A DNA stretch of 64,000 nt from Cryptomeria japonica (taxonomy: Eukaryota; Streptophyta; Pinopsida; Cupressales; Cupressaceae), in assembly GCF_030272615.1 (NCBI RefSeq), contig NC_081408.1, forward strand, positions 409,200,889 to 409,264,888, read 5' to 3'. Position 1 is the first letter of the stretch. Every line of letters begins with the position of its first letter. Shown here in pieces: positions 10,677 through 22,638 of this stretch. Made by a program: the position numbers and the translations under genes. The notes under the pieces are model-generated. The model had not been told where the DNA came from. It saw nothing but the letters and a program-made list of their open reading frames with translations, and searched no databases.

Positions 10677-11580
10677 TGTAGACGTCTAAAATTATTTAAA
10701 TTAATATTTAATTAATTTAAGTCTTCCCACATAATTAATTTAATTATGTTGATCCCCTTCGTCTTGAGGTTAATTAAATAGAATTTAATTAATCCTATCA
10801 CTATAGTCCAATAATTAATTTATCAATAAATAAATTATTTCCCCATTCTTCTAAAGTCTCTTCAATCATTATTTTTTTCAAACCTCTATTAATTTTAATT
10901 AATTAACCTAACTATGTGATTCCTAAAAATCACCTTTTCTAATCCTACCATCTAGCCTAATTAATCACTCCCTAATCATGCTTATCATTATCCCTCAAAT
11001 TTATATTGCTCCACTCATTCTCTCTCCTCATGTCACATCCTCCTAACTTTCCCACTTGCAATATAATCCCTCACTAACCTACCTAATTACTCTTCTTAAT
11101 GATTTGCACATTCCTAATCACCAAGATTAGGAAGAAGTCAACCATTTTCCATAAATGAATTTCCCCTCTTACCTTCCAAACCTTAAATGGACCAACTTTG
11201 ATAATGTCAAAGGATTTCATTTCTTTGCACATCCCCATGTCCTCTCTTCCCAAGGAATTTATTCATTTTCTCTTTCCAATTTTATTTGGGAACTCTTTCC
11301 CATGTATCTTGTGAGGTGTGGAAACAAGAAATGCCTTTTTGGAAAATCTCTTGAATCCCACACCTTGTCCTCTCAATCCTCTCCCACCTTCTTTCAATCT
11401 CCACCCTTCATTCCAAATGAATCTTGGCCCTTCATTTGAACCTCCTCCAATATGTAAATTGGATTATCCTCCCCTCATTTCCATATCCATTATTCTAGTA
11501 ATCTTACGTTGTTGTTTTGAGCTTAGAATCCCTTCATTGCACCATTTATTATGTTGAAATCATCCCACACTTAGCCAAAT
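10677..11580 (+). repeat. LTR A, truncated at its 3' end
   Basis: Aligns by eye with LTR C (53627-54858) and with LTR B from TGTAGACGTC to 'cttagccaa' at about 11579. The last 280 bp or so, present in B and C, are missing, and the sequence jumps into a 3' internal end of the same family. This is probably a deletion between tandem copies. The open frames at 11155-11557 are LTR sequence, not genes. Confidence 0.78.
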
Positions 11581-11892
11581 AAAAGAAATGACACCATAGA
11601 TCAATGGCTCCTCCTTGGGCCCCGTGTGGCTTATATAGGCCCTTCTTTCACCCTCTTGTCACCTTTTCTCTATCCTTCCTCTTTTCTTTCCAAAATTCTC
11701 CTCCACTTCTCTTTTTTTCTTCATTTTTCATCTTTTCCATCATTTTGTTTTCTAGAATTTTCTTGATTTTTTTTTTAAAATTGTGATTAAATTCTTGAGG
11801 GGGCATACACCACTCGCGTCTCCATGTTGGGGCATATTTTATCTATCTTTTACCCACCACCAATTTTGTCATTGCATAAAAGAGGGACAAAA
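11581..11892 (+). mobile_element. 3' internal end of an X-like element, with polypurine tract
   Basis: Matches 53340-53626 in X: 'cctccttggrcc' then 'tatataggccc', a C/T-rich run, 'ggggcatacaccactcgc', then a polypurine tract (11878-11892, AAAAGAGGGACAAAA). The rest of this unit's internal region has been lost. The TATATA word at about 11630 is shared with X (about 53385). Confidence 0.75.
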
Positions 11893-11926
11893 TGTAGACG
11901 TCTAAATTTTATTAAATTAAATATTT

Positions 11927-11931
11927 AATTG
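11927..11931. repeat. Target-site duplication of S1, left (AATTG)
   Basis: Matches 13513-13517 exactly. Confidence 0.88.
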
Positions 11932-13512
11932 TGATGCTCTGCAAAAAGGATTAGAAAATATGTTTTATGGCAACACACACAAGAGCACAAGAAACAAACG
12001 TTAGTGTTAGCAACAAAAGATTATCCTAAATAGGCATATCAAGAGAGATATTAAGCATGAAATAGAAAGCATACAAACATAGAATAGATAAACTATACTC
12101 CTCCAAATGCCAATCAAGATTCTCATAGTTGCTCCTCCCTTGTTCCTCTCCTCTCCAAGTTCCACATGAGTGTAGCTCTCAGCTTTTAGCACTAGCCATG
12201 GATGCCATATGGAGATTCAAGATGGTTGAATATGATAAACAAATGCTATGCAAGTGTAGATAGTGATGTTATGAAAAAGCTCTATGCTAATACTAGTATA
12301 ACAACAATACTCTAATGCTTCCTTCTTTGCTTGAGGAGAAGGGTTTTATTTATAGAAGAAATGGGGAAATGAAGGGTTAAGATTGAGAAATCTTAACAAG
12401 GGTTAGGATTGAAAGATATTCAATCCATGTGAGACTTTCAACCCAATCCCATGTTGACATGTGTCACCATGAGGAGGCTTGAGAGGAGAGATAAGGAGCA
12501 TTAAATGCTTGAGGGGACATGATGGTTACCCTTGGGGGTTGGGTTAGGGTTAGGTTAATGGATATTCCTTTTATCCAAGGGATAAATGGTTAGCTTAGTC
12601 AAAGAAATAAATGCTTTGAAGAGACCCATGAGTCAAAAGGATGGTTAAGTTAGAGGAAAGTCTCTAACCAAAGGTAAAAGGTGAGTTAACCATAAATGGT
12701 TATGTAAGAGCCTTTAATGGTTTGGAAGACTTTACAGGTTAACCATTTGAAGACATAAAGCCTTAAATGCCTTTCAAAGACTTTGAGGGCTTTGAGAAGT
12801 GACTCCAAGTTGCTTAGGAATGTGACAATATTTAGGGGATGAATTAGGCTAATTAGGAAGGGGTTAGAAGAATCTAGAAGGGGGTTAGGATTGCAAGTGG
12901 GTTTTGTAGGAGAATGCAAGTGGGAGGAATTTTGAGATTTTCAATTAAAATAAAATCATTTATTTCAATTAAATGGTGTAATTTGCATTTGGATATATAT
13001 TTAAATAAATATTTATTTATTTAAATGTGAATGTGAATTTTGGATTTAAATAAATCTTAATTTATTTACATGAGAAAAAGGAAGATAAAGCATTAAATGC
13101 TTGAAGACTTGAAGGGAAACCTTTAAAGTCTTAAGAAGACTCTAGAAGGAAGCCATTAAGTTTGAAGACTTTAAGGGAAACCATTAAAGGTTTGAGAAGA
13201 CTCTAGAAGGAAGCCATTAAGTTTGAAGACTTTAAAGGAAACCATTAAAGGTTTCAAGTGGGTGAGGATAAATAGGATTTTAAATAAATAATTTATTTAT
13301 TTAAAATAGTTGTGCAACTTGCATTTATAGGAAAATGCAAGTGGGTGGAGGATAAAGGTGATTTAAATAAATGTTAATTTATTTAAATGTGAGAGATGGG
13401 ATTTTGGGGGATTTAAATAAATATTAATTTAATTAATTATTGATTGATGGTTAAATAATCAATTAAATACTAAATACTCATTGAATTAAGTGGACAAATT
13501 TATGTGACTATA
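11932..13512 (-). mobile_element. Solo LTR S1 inside LTR B
   Basis: 1581 bp between two copies of AATTG (11927-11931 and 13513-13517). Removing it restores the LTR reading seen in LTR C ('tttaatt-atttaag'). On the minus strand it runs from TATAGTCACA (normally TG) to GCATCA. It is the reverse complement of the same family as 50281-52154, shown by the shared 'cttggagaggaga-gaacaaggga' word and by the Phe-rich GTCTTCAA/CCTTTAA repeats. No coding region is supported. Confidence 0.88.
13084..13260 (-). repeat. Diverged direct repeats in S1
   Basis: Two to three copies of a roughly 58-bp unit: 'gaagactttaa-ggaaaccattaaaggttt' and 'gaagactctagaaggaagcc'. The sister LTR at 50281-52154 has more copies of the same words (50820-51040). 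Confidence 0.8.
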
Positions 13513-13517
13513 AATTG
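13513..13517. repeat. Target-site duplication of S1, right (AATTG)
   Basis: Matches 11927-11931 exactly. Confidence 0.88.
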
Positions 13518-14329
13518 ATTTAAGCCTTTCTACATAATTAATTTGGTTAATTAATGTCTTTACCATTATTAATTTTATTACTATATAGTCCAAATGAAAA
13601 ATTTGTCAATAAATTAATTATTTCCCTATTCTTCTAGAGTCACCTGAATCATTATTTCTTCTAATTTCCACTTAGTTAATTAACTCTAATTAATTATCTT
13701 AACTATATGATTCCTACAAATGACTTCTTCTAATCCTCATCTAGCCTAATTAATTATCCTCTAATCAAGCTTATCATTATTCCTCAATTTTAAATTCCTC
13801 CACTCATTCTCTTTCCTTAATTCACATCCTCCTAACTTTCTCACTTCCACTCTAATCTCTCATGTACCCACCTAGTCACTCCTCTTAACCACTTGCACAT
13901 TCCTAATAACCAAGATTAGGAATAAGTCAACCATTTTTCATAAATGGTTTGTCCGCCTCCATCCTCAAAACCTTAAATGTAGCAACTTTGGTCATGTCAA
14001 AGTATTTCAAATCCTTTGCACTTCCCCATGCCCTCTCTTCATAAGGAATTTTTAATTCTTTAATTCTTTCATTCTTCCCACACATCCCTTATTTTGGAAT
14101 TTTTAATTCCTCTCCCCTTTCTCCAAGGAAATTTATATTCCTTTTTCCTTTCCCAATGTACTTGGGGATCTCTTCCCCATGTACCTTGTAAGATGTGGAG
14201 ACAAGAAATGCCTTTATGGCAAAACTCTTGAACCCCACACAATGTCCTTTCAATCCTCTCCCACTTTCTTTCATTCTCAACCCTCCATTCCAAATCAATC
14301 TTGTCCCTTCATTTGGACCTCCTCTAATC

Positions 14330-14335
14330 TATAAA
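14330..14335 (+). promoter_or_regulatory. Putative TATA box in LTR B
   Basis: TATAAA in 'aatctataaactgga', at the same place as in LTR C (54494-54499). Confidence 0.5.
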
Positions 14336-16842
14336 CTGGAGTCTCCTCCCCTCATTTCAATATCCATAATTCAAGTAATCTTATGTTGTTTTGAACTTAG
14401 AATTCCTTCTTTGCACCATTACTATGCTCAAATCACCCCACTTAGCCAATCCAATCACTCACATCATTCATCCATGAAATCCCTTATTGTTGTGTACTAG
14501 AGAGCAATGCACATCCTATCAAGGAACCAATCCAATCAAATTGGGAAGTGGCACATTCTTCACTTCACCAAATGCTCAATCTGAGGGAGAATAAAATGTA
14601 AAAAGTTCTTTCACGGTTTGATTTGCATGCTTTATGATTTATTTGAGTTTTATGTTTATTATATGTAGTTGAACCTTCCAACCATTTTCTCATCTCCATT
14701 TTGGCACACCCAGTGGGACACATTGTTCCTAGTATTAATAATTTTTAGCTTGTTTTTTAGCATTTTCTCATAGGTTTAGTGGAACGAAATCTATAATTGC
14801 ACTTTGGCGTCCCTGAAATGGTCTCAGCGTCTTTACCTACACAATTCATCTCCGTTTAAATTTGAATTTCCCTGCTAATTTTGTTTTTGTAGGTTTCCCG
14901 ATTTGCATCTTCGCTACATCAATCGATGTCTCCATTGCTAGCATTTTTCTACTATTATCTGTGTTTTTAGTTTAACAGTTTAATCATAAAATTCAAAAAA
15001 TAAAAATTTATATGTTTAAAATCACAAAAACACTAGCTAGATTAGTCTTATCCTTTTTGTACTTAGTTAAAAACTAGGGTTTATTGTAGAAAAATTTGTT
15101 TATTTTAGACTAATTAGGCTAATGTTTTAGGAATCTATGCTTTGACACTTGCGCAAACATCATTATTTGTGCTGCAGAATTGTGCCTCCGCCTATCTACT
15201 TTTCCCACCCTCTGTAAAAGTTTAATTTTTTTTAAATTTCTAGCTAACTGTGTCTACAACAAAACTACTTCAGTGCCTGCGCAGATGTCACCGTTTGCGC
15301 TGGGCACTTCGGTGTCTTCGTAGGTAAAAAAAATGCCGCCAAGTTTAAAATTTAAAATTTAAATTTTTCTTGCATTTTCTCTCAATTGTTTGTATCTAGG
15401 TCATAAATCAATGTCTGCGTAGACATTAGCATTTGCATAGATGTTGGCATTTGTGAAGATGTTGGCGTTTGTGCCTGTCTTTCAATGTCTATGTTGTAGA
15501 AGATACTTGTAGGTATTAATCATTTAACCTGAGTCTTTGCAACATTTTTCCTAACTATCCAATCGATTTTATCAGACTGCTAACACTTTTTGCAGCACGT
15601 TCATTGAAGATCACCATTTTTCAGTAGCTTCATTTTTTTTGCATCATTAGATTAGAAAATCTTTTATTTGGGTTTAAAAATAATCATTATTTTTTGTGAT
15701 TGGTGTACTTGCACATGTATAGGTTGGACCTATGATTACACTAAGTATCCTCTTTCCTTTCCTTTGTGGACCTTGGGTGAAGAGAAAGGTGATTAACACC
15801 AAACTTTTTTTATTTTTGTAGAGTTTCCTCTTAGAGGCTTGATCACCCTAAGGGAGTAATTCAAAATTGGGACACGTCGGGGATATCGTCTATCCCAGTG
15901 CAATCTTGAGTGTTTTCTTTCGAGCCGCTATATAAAAACCTGGTTAGGTGGCTGAAGTGCTGAGTGTATTTGACATATGTGAAGGCCCTCTCGCATCGAT
16001 AATCCTAGTTAAACCCTTAAGTGGCTTGCTTCAAGAATTCATTGTTGGACTAGACCTGTCAAAAAATTACTAGAAACCTTGTTTTAGTAGCCCAATTCCC
16101 TACATTTGATGGTTCAGGGTGTGCAAATCATATCTCGTAGGTACCCCTCATGTACCCATTCAAGATGATGCCTCAATTAAAAGATCTTTGGATCTTCGAG
16201 GTAAGAGAATATAGTATGCCCAAGAAATGAGTTTCATGGTGGGGGAGCCAATGCTACTAGAATCACTATTTGTTTTCTTGTTTGAGGTATTCTAGTGATG
16301 TGAAGGCCCCATTAAATGATTTCCACTTTCCAGTCTAGGTTGTATTTCTTTCGCGTGTCTTCATTTGTGCAAACTAGTGAATTTTATAACGTTGGGATAA
16401 TTTAGGCCCACCTCACTCTCATGCTTACTCTAAAGTGTTACGTTGGCCAATGTGTTTGTCCTTGTTTTATTTCTCTTTCCAAGAGTATAATCTCACACTT
16501 TCTAGATTAGACTGTGTAGTAATTCTTTTTGCATTGAAAGGTTTTGGATCACACTTTGTGATCCATCATCAGGATACTAGAGAGCTAAGAACATGAAATG
16601 ATAAATTGCAGACCAGGCCTAGGCTAAAAAGAAGAAGAGAGGTATGAGGTTCAAAGCAAAATAAACTAGAATAAAAAATAAAAGAAGAAAATAAAAAAAA
16701 AGAAAAATAGAATAAAAGATGAGAATGAGAGAAAAGGATAAAATAAAATGATAACAAAGAGAGAAATCAGATAGTGATAGGGGGGGGGGGGGCAAGATAA
16801 GGGAACAACAAGAAGAGAAGATTAAAAAAAAGAAAAAAGAGA

Positions 16843-16968
16843 TAATAATAATAATGATGATAATAATATTATTATCATTATTGTTATGGTAATAATAATA
16901 ATAATAACAACATCAATAATAATATTAATAATATTATTATTATTGTTGCTGTTACAACAATAATAATA
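16843..16968. repeat. AAT/ATT microsatellite
   Basis: Imperfect runs of ataata, gataat and attatt on both strands. It flanks the retroposon fragment and could form weak hairpins. Confidence 0.85.
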
Positions 16969-17690
16969 AGTTTCCACTGAGAATAGCCCCTGGTCTGACA
17001 AGGAGAAGGCCTCTATCATTAATTGCCTAAGACCATAATGGAGGCTTTTGATAACTTCAAAAGATACTATGAAGTTAGGATGGCTACTCGGGAAGAGAGA
17101 ATTGCAAAAAATTAAGGAATCCATCAAAGTTGTTGTTAAGACTAGTCGTGGTGTGATTGGTGCCACAATAGAAAGCTTCAAGAACATGATTTGCATCCTT
17201 GAAGACCAGTTCTAGCTGAAATATGTGGTGGATATGGAAACCGATAATGAACGGGACATATCCATGGGCCCCAGTAAAACGACAGGAGGCAATTTGAAGA
17301 GAAAGGCAGTAAGACCTCCTCTTCACTTTCAAAAGCTTAAGATGATCACCAGCACTATGATTGAGATAAAAAAAGAGATGGAACAGTATATGAAGCAGTT
17401 GGAGTAGTGTTGGTTTTCTGTTGTCCCTATGCTAGTTCTAGTTCTACTGATGTTTCGATGTCCGATTTTTTTTTGCTAGTATTTGGTTTTGTAATTTTGG
17501 TTTGTTTAGCTAATTCGCCTTTGAGGTAATGCTGCTTTTTGTTTTTCTATGGGGATAGTTGGATCTTGTGGTCTTCTTAGGCTCAATGCCTTGTTAAGTT
17601 TAGACTAATCTCTTATTTTTTGTTAAAGGGTTTTGGGTCCCTTCAAAACTTGTTTTGCCTTAATAAAAAACAACAACAACAACAACAACA
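16969..17690 (+). mobile_element. Polyadenylated retroposon fragment (LINE-like 3' end)
   Basis: A segment of ordinary composition dropped into a microsatellite. It ends 'gccttaataaaaaacaacaac' and is flanked by CAACAATAATA on both sides (16955-16965 and 17689-17699), as expected for target-primed insertion; the simple repeat makes this weaker. An interrupted frame (about 17035-17216 and 17225-17407) reads as a Lys/Glu-rich protein end containing ATREERIA and RGVIGATIESFKNM. A 3' UTR with 'gggttttgggtcccttcaaaac' follows. I do not recognise the protein. Confidence 0.55.
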
Positions 17691-17900
17691 ACAATAATAG
17701 TGTTATTATTATTATTATTATAATAATTAAAAAATTAAGCATAATAAAAGAATAAAAATAAAAATAAACGGTGGGGGGGGGATAGAAGATAAATAAAACA
17801 AAGATAAGAAGATAGAAAAGAAGACTAGAAGGAAAATGAGATAGGGAAAGGAGATAATGAAAGTCAGATGGGGGAAGGGGAGAAAACTAGATGAATATAT
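17691..17900. repeat. Microsatellite and purine-rich tract right of the retroposon
   Basis: ATT runs (17701-17725), then A/G-rich sequence with a 9-G run near 17774. This continues the tract broken at 16968. Confidence 0.7.
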
Positions 17901-18833
17901 CATTAATTGCCAAGAGTAGACAAATTCCATGCTTATCAAAAATTTGAGAATTTTCACGCATGCACCATAAACTAAATCACTCAAGCATCCCAAAAAGTCC
18001 ATATACCATCAAGTCAAGAAGAAAAATTCTAGCTATAAGCAATTCCTCAAGAATCAAAAGTTTTTGTACACCAACCACAAACTCTTGTTGAAACATTGCA
18101 CTTTCTTGCATTGTTTCTATGATTATCTTCACAGTTACAACAATGAGTTTGATGAGGAACGTTTCAAAACCCATTCTTTTTATCAGACATTATGATTATC
18201 CCAAAGCATCAATAGGAGAGATTGCATCCTATTGTTCGACTTGCCCATGCTTGAAATCACTTATTGAGTCTTTTTCCATATAGGGTAACCTTCATTCTAA
18301 TCTTTCTCTTCAATCTATCCTTTCTTCGATAGTCATTGAAATCAACCATAAACCTTAATCAATCAACCAACCTCCCAATTCAAGGTCAACACTTCGCCAA
18401 AGTTTGACTTCGACCTTTTATCATTAATCAAATCAATAATTGTCCTTGTGCTTGAGAAAGAATCCATCTCAAGTATATTTCCAAATTGATCCTAATCATT
18501 TGGGTTGATCAAAACCCTAATCCATTTCCCTATTTTTCTTAGGAATGAAATCTATCGTAAGTAGAAAAAGGCTTGATCTAATCTTAATCCAAGGTCTAAG
18601 TTTGGCCTAGCTTGGTTGTTACCTTGCTCTGTGGCTCTCCCCATCTATGTCCTAATCCACGGGATAAGATATCATCTAATTCATCTTGTCCTAATCCAAG
18701 GACCATCAAATCATTTTCAATCCAATCTGAATAAAATCAAATCCTTTCTAAGTCATTTTCTTCAATTTTCTCACCGAGTCCAATTTATTCCAAAATCCCT
18801 TCTTGTCATTTTCATCTTTGAGGTTACCAATGT

Positions 18834-20767
18834 ATGGTCTTGAATCACTCTCAAAAAGCAAAGATGGCTGCCGAAGGCAATGAGATACCTGAAATTAGTC
18901 ACAAGTTTGACCAGGATCCTCAACATTCCTCTTATTTACAATCCTTCATGGAGGATCCTTACAATCAAGATATGATGGAAAGATTTTTCAAAAGTAATCC
19001 TAATGGGCTTGTAGCTCAACTCATCACTCAAGGGACACATTTACCCCCTGACTTTGTTCGATCTATTCTTGACAAGCCACCAGAAGGTGACCTCATGAAC
19101 CACTTTGTTCTTGATGCTCTTTTTCATCCACCACCTGCAACTTCTATGCCAGCAAATTCCATACCTACAAATTCTATTCCCTGAAGCACTTCTAATCCAC
19201 CTATCTCTCAACCTCCTAGATCATCTGCAACTCTTCACAATTCCCTCTATTACATCAACACATACCTACCTCCTATCATATCATGTCCTCAAATCACTTG
19301 TCAACCTCTTGTTTCCTCTTATAAATATATTGGTGGTGGTAACCCTTCCATATCCAATCAAATCCTAGGGTCTAATATAGGTCACTACATCCTCCATGTT
19401 CAAAATCAGCAACTTGGCCTTATAAAGGAAATTCACGACATGAAGGAACTTATCAAAAATTTCAAGGATGGGACTAATAAGAGACCTTACACTTTCAAAG
19501 AAATATGTCCTTTTTTGTATGATCCTTCCATTTCGGTCGCCCCATATCCCCCATGTTTTGAAATGCCCAATTTTGAAAATTATAGAGGCAAAGGTGACCC
19601 AAGAGATCATGTTTGTGAATTTTATATCCTTTGTTAGGAGGTCTCCTATAGTGATGTCTACCTTAGAAAATTTTTCCCTAAAATTTCTTAGTGGAGATGC
19701 CCTTTCTTGGTTCTTCGCCCTCCCCCATGGCTCCATCAGATTATTTCTGGAACTTGTAGAGAATTTTGTGTCCAATTATGCATATAACAGTGAGAATAAT
19801 GCTTCTATGGTGAACCTATACAACACAAAGCAGAGCCCCAGAGAAACCTTTGCCAATTTCCTTCAAAGATGGTGACATCTCATCAAAACAATTCCTTGGG
19901 ACATACCAGAGTCATCTCAAATTTTATTATTTTAGCGTAATCTAGTACCAAAAATGTCTCATCCCTTGACTTGTCAATGCTTGGACACATTTGAGAAAAT
20001 CACTAAGAAAGGTCTAGCCTTAGAGTGTGTCCTCTTGGAGGAAGGAACATTAAAACGTTATAAAAAATCTAATCAAGGTTCTTCCTCGTATAATGACAAG
20101 CCCAAGTATTGGTCCAAAAATAAAAAATATCATCAATGATGGAGTCACTGATGCCAAACATGTCTAGACTGTGATCGTCCCCACCAAACCAATTACCACC
20201 AGTAATCAATTCAACACTCAATATGATCCCTGCAATCAATCCCATCATCGCAATAATGTCTTCATCCAAGATTGACCTCCCCATTCCAACAATCAATCCT
20301 AGCATAAGTACACTTCACTTGTCGAACACATTTAGGTCGTCTTCCAAAAACTTGTCAAGGTTGGCATTGTTGTCTTTTTTATGACTTGCCCTTTTGATGC
20401 AAACCAACAAAAACCTCGATGGTATAATGAGAACAAATATTGCGACTACCATCATGTCCAAGGTCATGGTACATGGAAGTGTATGAAACTTAAGAATAAT
20501 ATCCAAGACTTGGTCAACAAGGGTGATGTTGAGGTTGCAACCGCTAAGCCTGGTATTTCAAATGACAAACATAAGATGTATCATGATCCCTTCCCCAAGC
20601 ATGGTAAGAAAAAATATTTATTATCTCACAAATTCCATTATGACTATACCAATTACATCTCTGATTTTGATTCCTTGGTAGGTCGCATAGAGTCCATTGA
20701 TACCCATGTCAATACTATTACATTCCAAGGGGTTGATCCCTCTTCCACTTTTATGGACTTAAAGTAA
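18834..20767 (+). pseudogene. gag: X gag (capsid and zinc-knuckle-like region), broken
   Basis: Gag makes the particle shell and packages RNA. Three frames must be read in turn: 18834-19637 in frame 3 with stops between, 19468-20139 in frame 1, 20381-20767 in frame 2. The capsid part is recognisable as a plant Gypsy gag: PNFENYRGKGDPRDHV, then WFFALPHGSIRLF, FVSNYAYNSENNASMV, and NTKQSPRETFANFLQRW (about 19560-19875). The C-terminal part carries a Tat-type zinc-binding motif YCDYHHVQGHGTWKCMKLK (about 20440-20500), a C-x2-H variant of the usual knuckle. Several frameshifts mean no functional Gag. Start chosen at the first Met of the Asn/Asp-rich N-terminal frame; an upstream start cannot be excluded. 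Confidence 0.82.
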
Positions 20768-21604
20768 CCATTCAAGGTGCCTGTCCTCTGCAATAATCAA
20801 TTAGGACCTCCCAAGCAAAGATTTTCATTCAAGGTGCATCACCTTCCACTTCATATCCCTAGAATGACTGTAATGTCACTACCTGGAAAGGGAGAGTAAA
20901 CATTCAGGGAGCTCCTCCCCCTCCTCCCCAAGCCCCCATTTCATCTACCCATCGTTATGATATCCTTGATCACCTCGGTACAATGCCTGCATAGATCTCC
21001 ATCTTGGAACTTTTTCAAGACTTAAGCCATTCATAAGGAGATACTTGAACAAGCCCTTCAAGAATCTCATATCCTAGATAACATCAATGCAACCCAATTC
21101 CAAGCCCTCATCAAAAATGTTGTTGTGGAACACCATCTCATTTTCACATCCAAAGACTCTCCATCCGCAAATCCATCCCACAACAAATCCCTTCACATTG
21201 ACTCTATTGTCTAAAAGAATATAATCAAGAGGGTTCTCTAAAGACACTATAACAATACCTCTTTAAGTGGGCCTTGCAATGGTGGAAACTACATGTCAAT
21301 TCTTGGACCTTTTGATCTCCCCTACAACATTCTCCTTCACCATCCATGGGTCCATTCCATTCAAGTCATACCATCCACCTACCATCAATGACTTAAATCC
21401 CCTTACAATGGAAGATAAATCACAATCTCGGCTGATCTGTAGCCCTTACAGTACTGCAAAATCCTTGAAGGGAAACACCCTTATCATTTCCCACTTAATA
21501 CACCCATTCTGCCACCTCCATCTAATCCATCAAATGTCACATTCACCTCAACCCAACCTGAGATCAAGGTTAAGATAATTGACAATGACTATGGAGAATA
21601 CACA
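20768..21604 (+). pseudogene. X protease region, active site lost
   Basis: After gag, fragments typical of the gag-protease spacer are readable (YDILDHLGTMPA near 20960). About 21320-21365 reads PYNILLHHPWVHSIQVIPST, a copy of the Tat motif that follows protease (YNxLLGRPWxH), with two residues changed. Only about 50 codons separate the end of the spacer from this motif, and no D-S/T/N-G triad is visible. I conclude that the catalytic part of the protease has been deleted. Retroviral-type aspartic protease would normally cut the polyprotein. Confidence 0.65.
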
Positions 21605-22622
21605 TTGCCAAATGTACTCTATGTGGGTCAACTCTCACCCTGTCCTAAGTCATATGGAAAACCCAAAGAAATAAAGATCCAAAAGAAACCCACCATGAAA
21701 TGCAAAAAGACCACTTTTCAGCAATGGGGCCCACTTGATGAAGAGAGCTTGGAAACCGATGTCACTTCTTCTCTATACGAAGAAGAAGATGAAGCACTAG
21801 AAGATATTCCCAAATAAGTGTATCTTAAAGCATCGAATATTGTAGACAAGATGGGCTATAAAGGATATGGTCTCGAACCTCAAGAACAAGGAAGAAAAGG
21901 ACCCATCTCTCTAGTCTCCTACAAGTATAATAGGGGCTTGGGTTACTCACCAGTGCCTAAGGTCACTATCACTAGTGCTCTGACAAACCCTCCTTCTGAA
22001 ATTGAAGACTTTGTAAAAGAGAAATTCCACAAGGTGCCTTTTGAATACCTCAATGATGTATTTGACGATGCCTATGTTAACACCATCACCCCGATCACCC
22101 CTTCCCCCGCATCACAACTCTAACTTGTCCTCCCCAATCTTATTGATTGGGACCAACAAGGACCACTTGTTCTTGACATCTATGTGGATGAAAATGACCT
22201 CTTGGCATTACTTACTATGCGAGACCTTGAAGATCACACATCTGTGAATGGAATCCAACTCAACAAGGAGGCATACTTTGGTAGTCAATTCAACTCTCTT
22301 AGTATAAAAAGTGAGAACAAAAATAAAAATTATAAGTCCCTTGGTGAAAACCTCTTTGAGGCACCTTTGGACTCGTAAAAGTAAAAATAAAGGACATATC
22401 TTCTAGTGAAAACCTAGATCAGGCGCTAGAAGATGAGGAGCTTGACTTGCCTACCAGGGTACCCCTATACCAAGAGAAATCCTCATTATTTATTGAAGAA
22501 AGTGATACTATCAACATGGGTACAAATAATAATCCAAAGAATGTCCTCATTGCAAAGTCTCTTACAAATAAGGAAAAATGTAATTTCATGATTTTCTTGA
22601 AGGAGACACAAGTGAATTTCAC
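21605..22622 (+). pseudogene. X protease-RT linker with a G-patch-like motif
   Basis: Two open segments in different frames (21605-21817 and 21818-22123), then 22184-22378, join protease to RT. The middle segment reads KMGYKGYGLEPQEQGRKGP (about 21848-21905), followed after about ten residues by NRGLGYSP. The spacing GY-x-G-x-G, QEQG, then GLGY resembles a G-patch, a glycine-rich RNA-binding motif of about 45 residues. Element D has the same arrangement at about 33838-33960. An acidic stretch EEEDEALEDIPK precedes it. G-patch is known after protease in betaretroviruses (established); its presence here is my reading of the sequence. Confidence 0.6.
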
Positions 22623-22638
22623 CTAGTCTTACACTAAC

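Larger units (their letters stand above)
11893..14698 (+). repeat. LTR B = 5' LTR of X, split by a solo LTR
   Basis: LTR sequence occupies 11893-11931 and 13518-14698, about 1220 bp without the insert, close to LTR C (1232 bp). It starts TGTAGACGTC and ends CATCTCCA, and is followed by a primer-site-like stretch, so it is the 5' LTR of X. TATA box at 14330-14335. Confidence 0.85.
14699..18833 (+). mobile_element. Leader of X, with primer-site-like start
   Basis: Begins 'tt' then TTGGCACACCCAGTGGGAC (14701 onward), a typical Gypsy primer-site position; its tRNA is not assigned. The next 4 kb has no supported gene. It holds repeated words 'tgcgc', 'gtttgcg' and 'gtgtctgcg' (about 15130-15480, compare the repeat at 1762-1906 in F), purine-rich and AAT microsatellite tracts (16570-16970, 17690-17900), a run of 12 G at 16781-16792, and a retroposon fragment (16969-17690). 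Confidence 0.65.

Noticed and set aside
11604-11786. TATATA plus C/T-rich sequence and a 60-codon frame as a small host gene
   Set aside because: The same stretch occurs before LTR C (53342-53614), so it belongs to the element's 3' internal end.
16822-17196. Minus-strand frame with a long Ile/Thr-rich tail
   Set aside because: The tail is the ATT microsatellite in translation.
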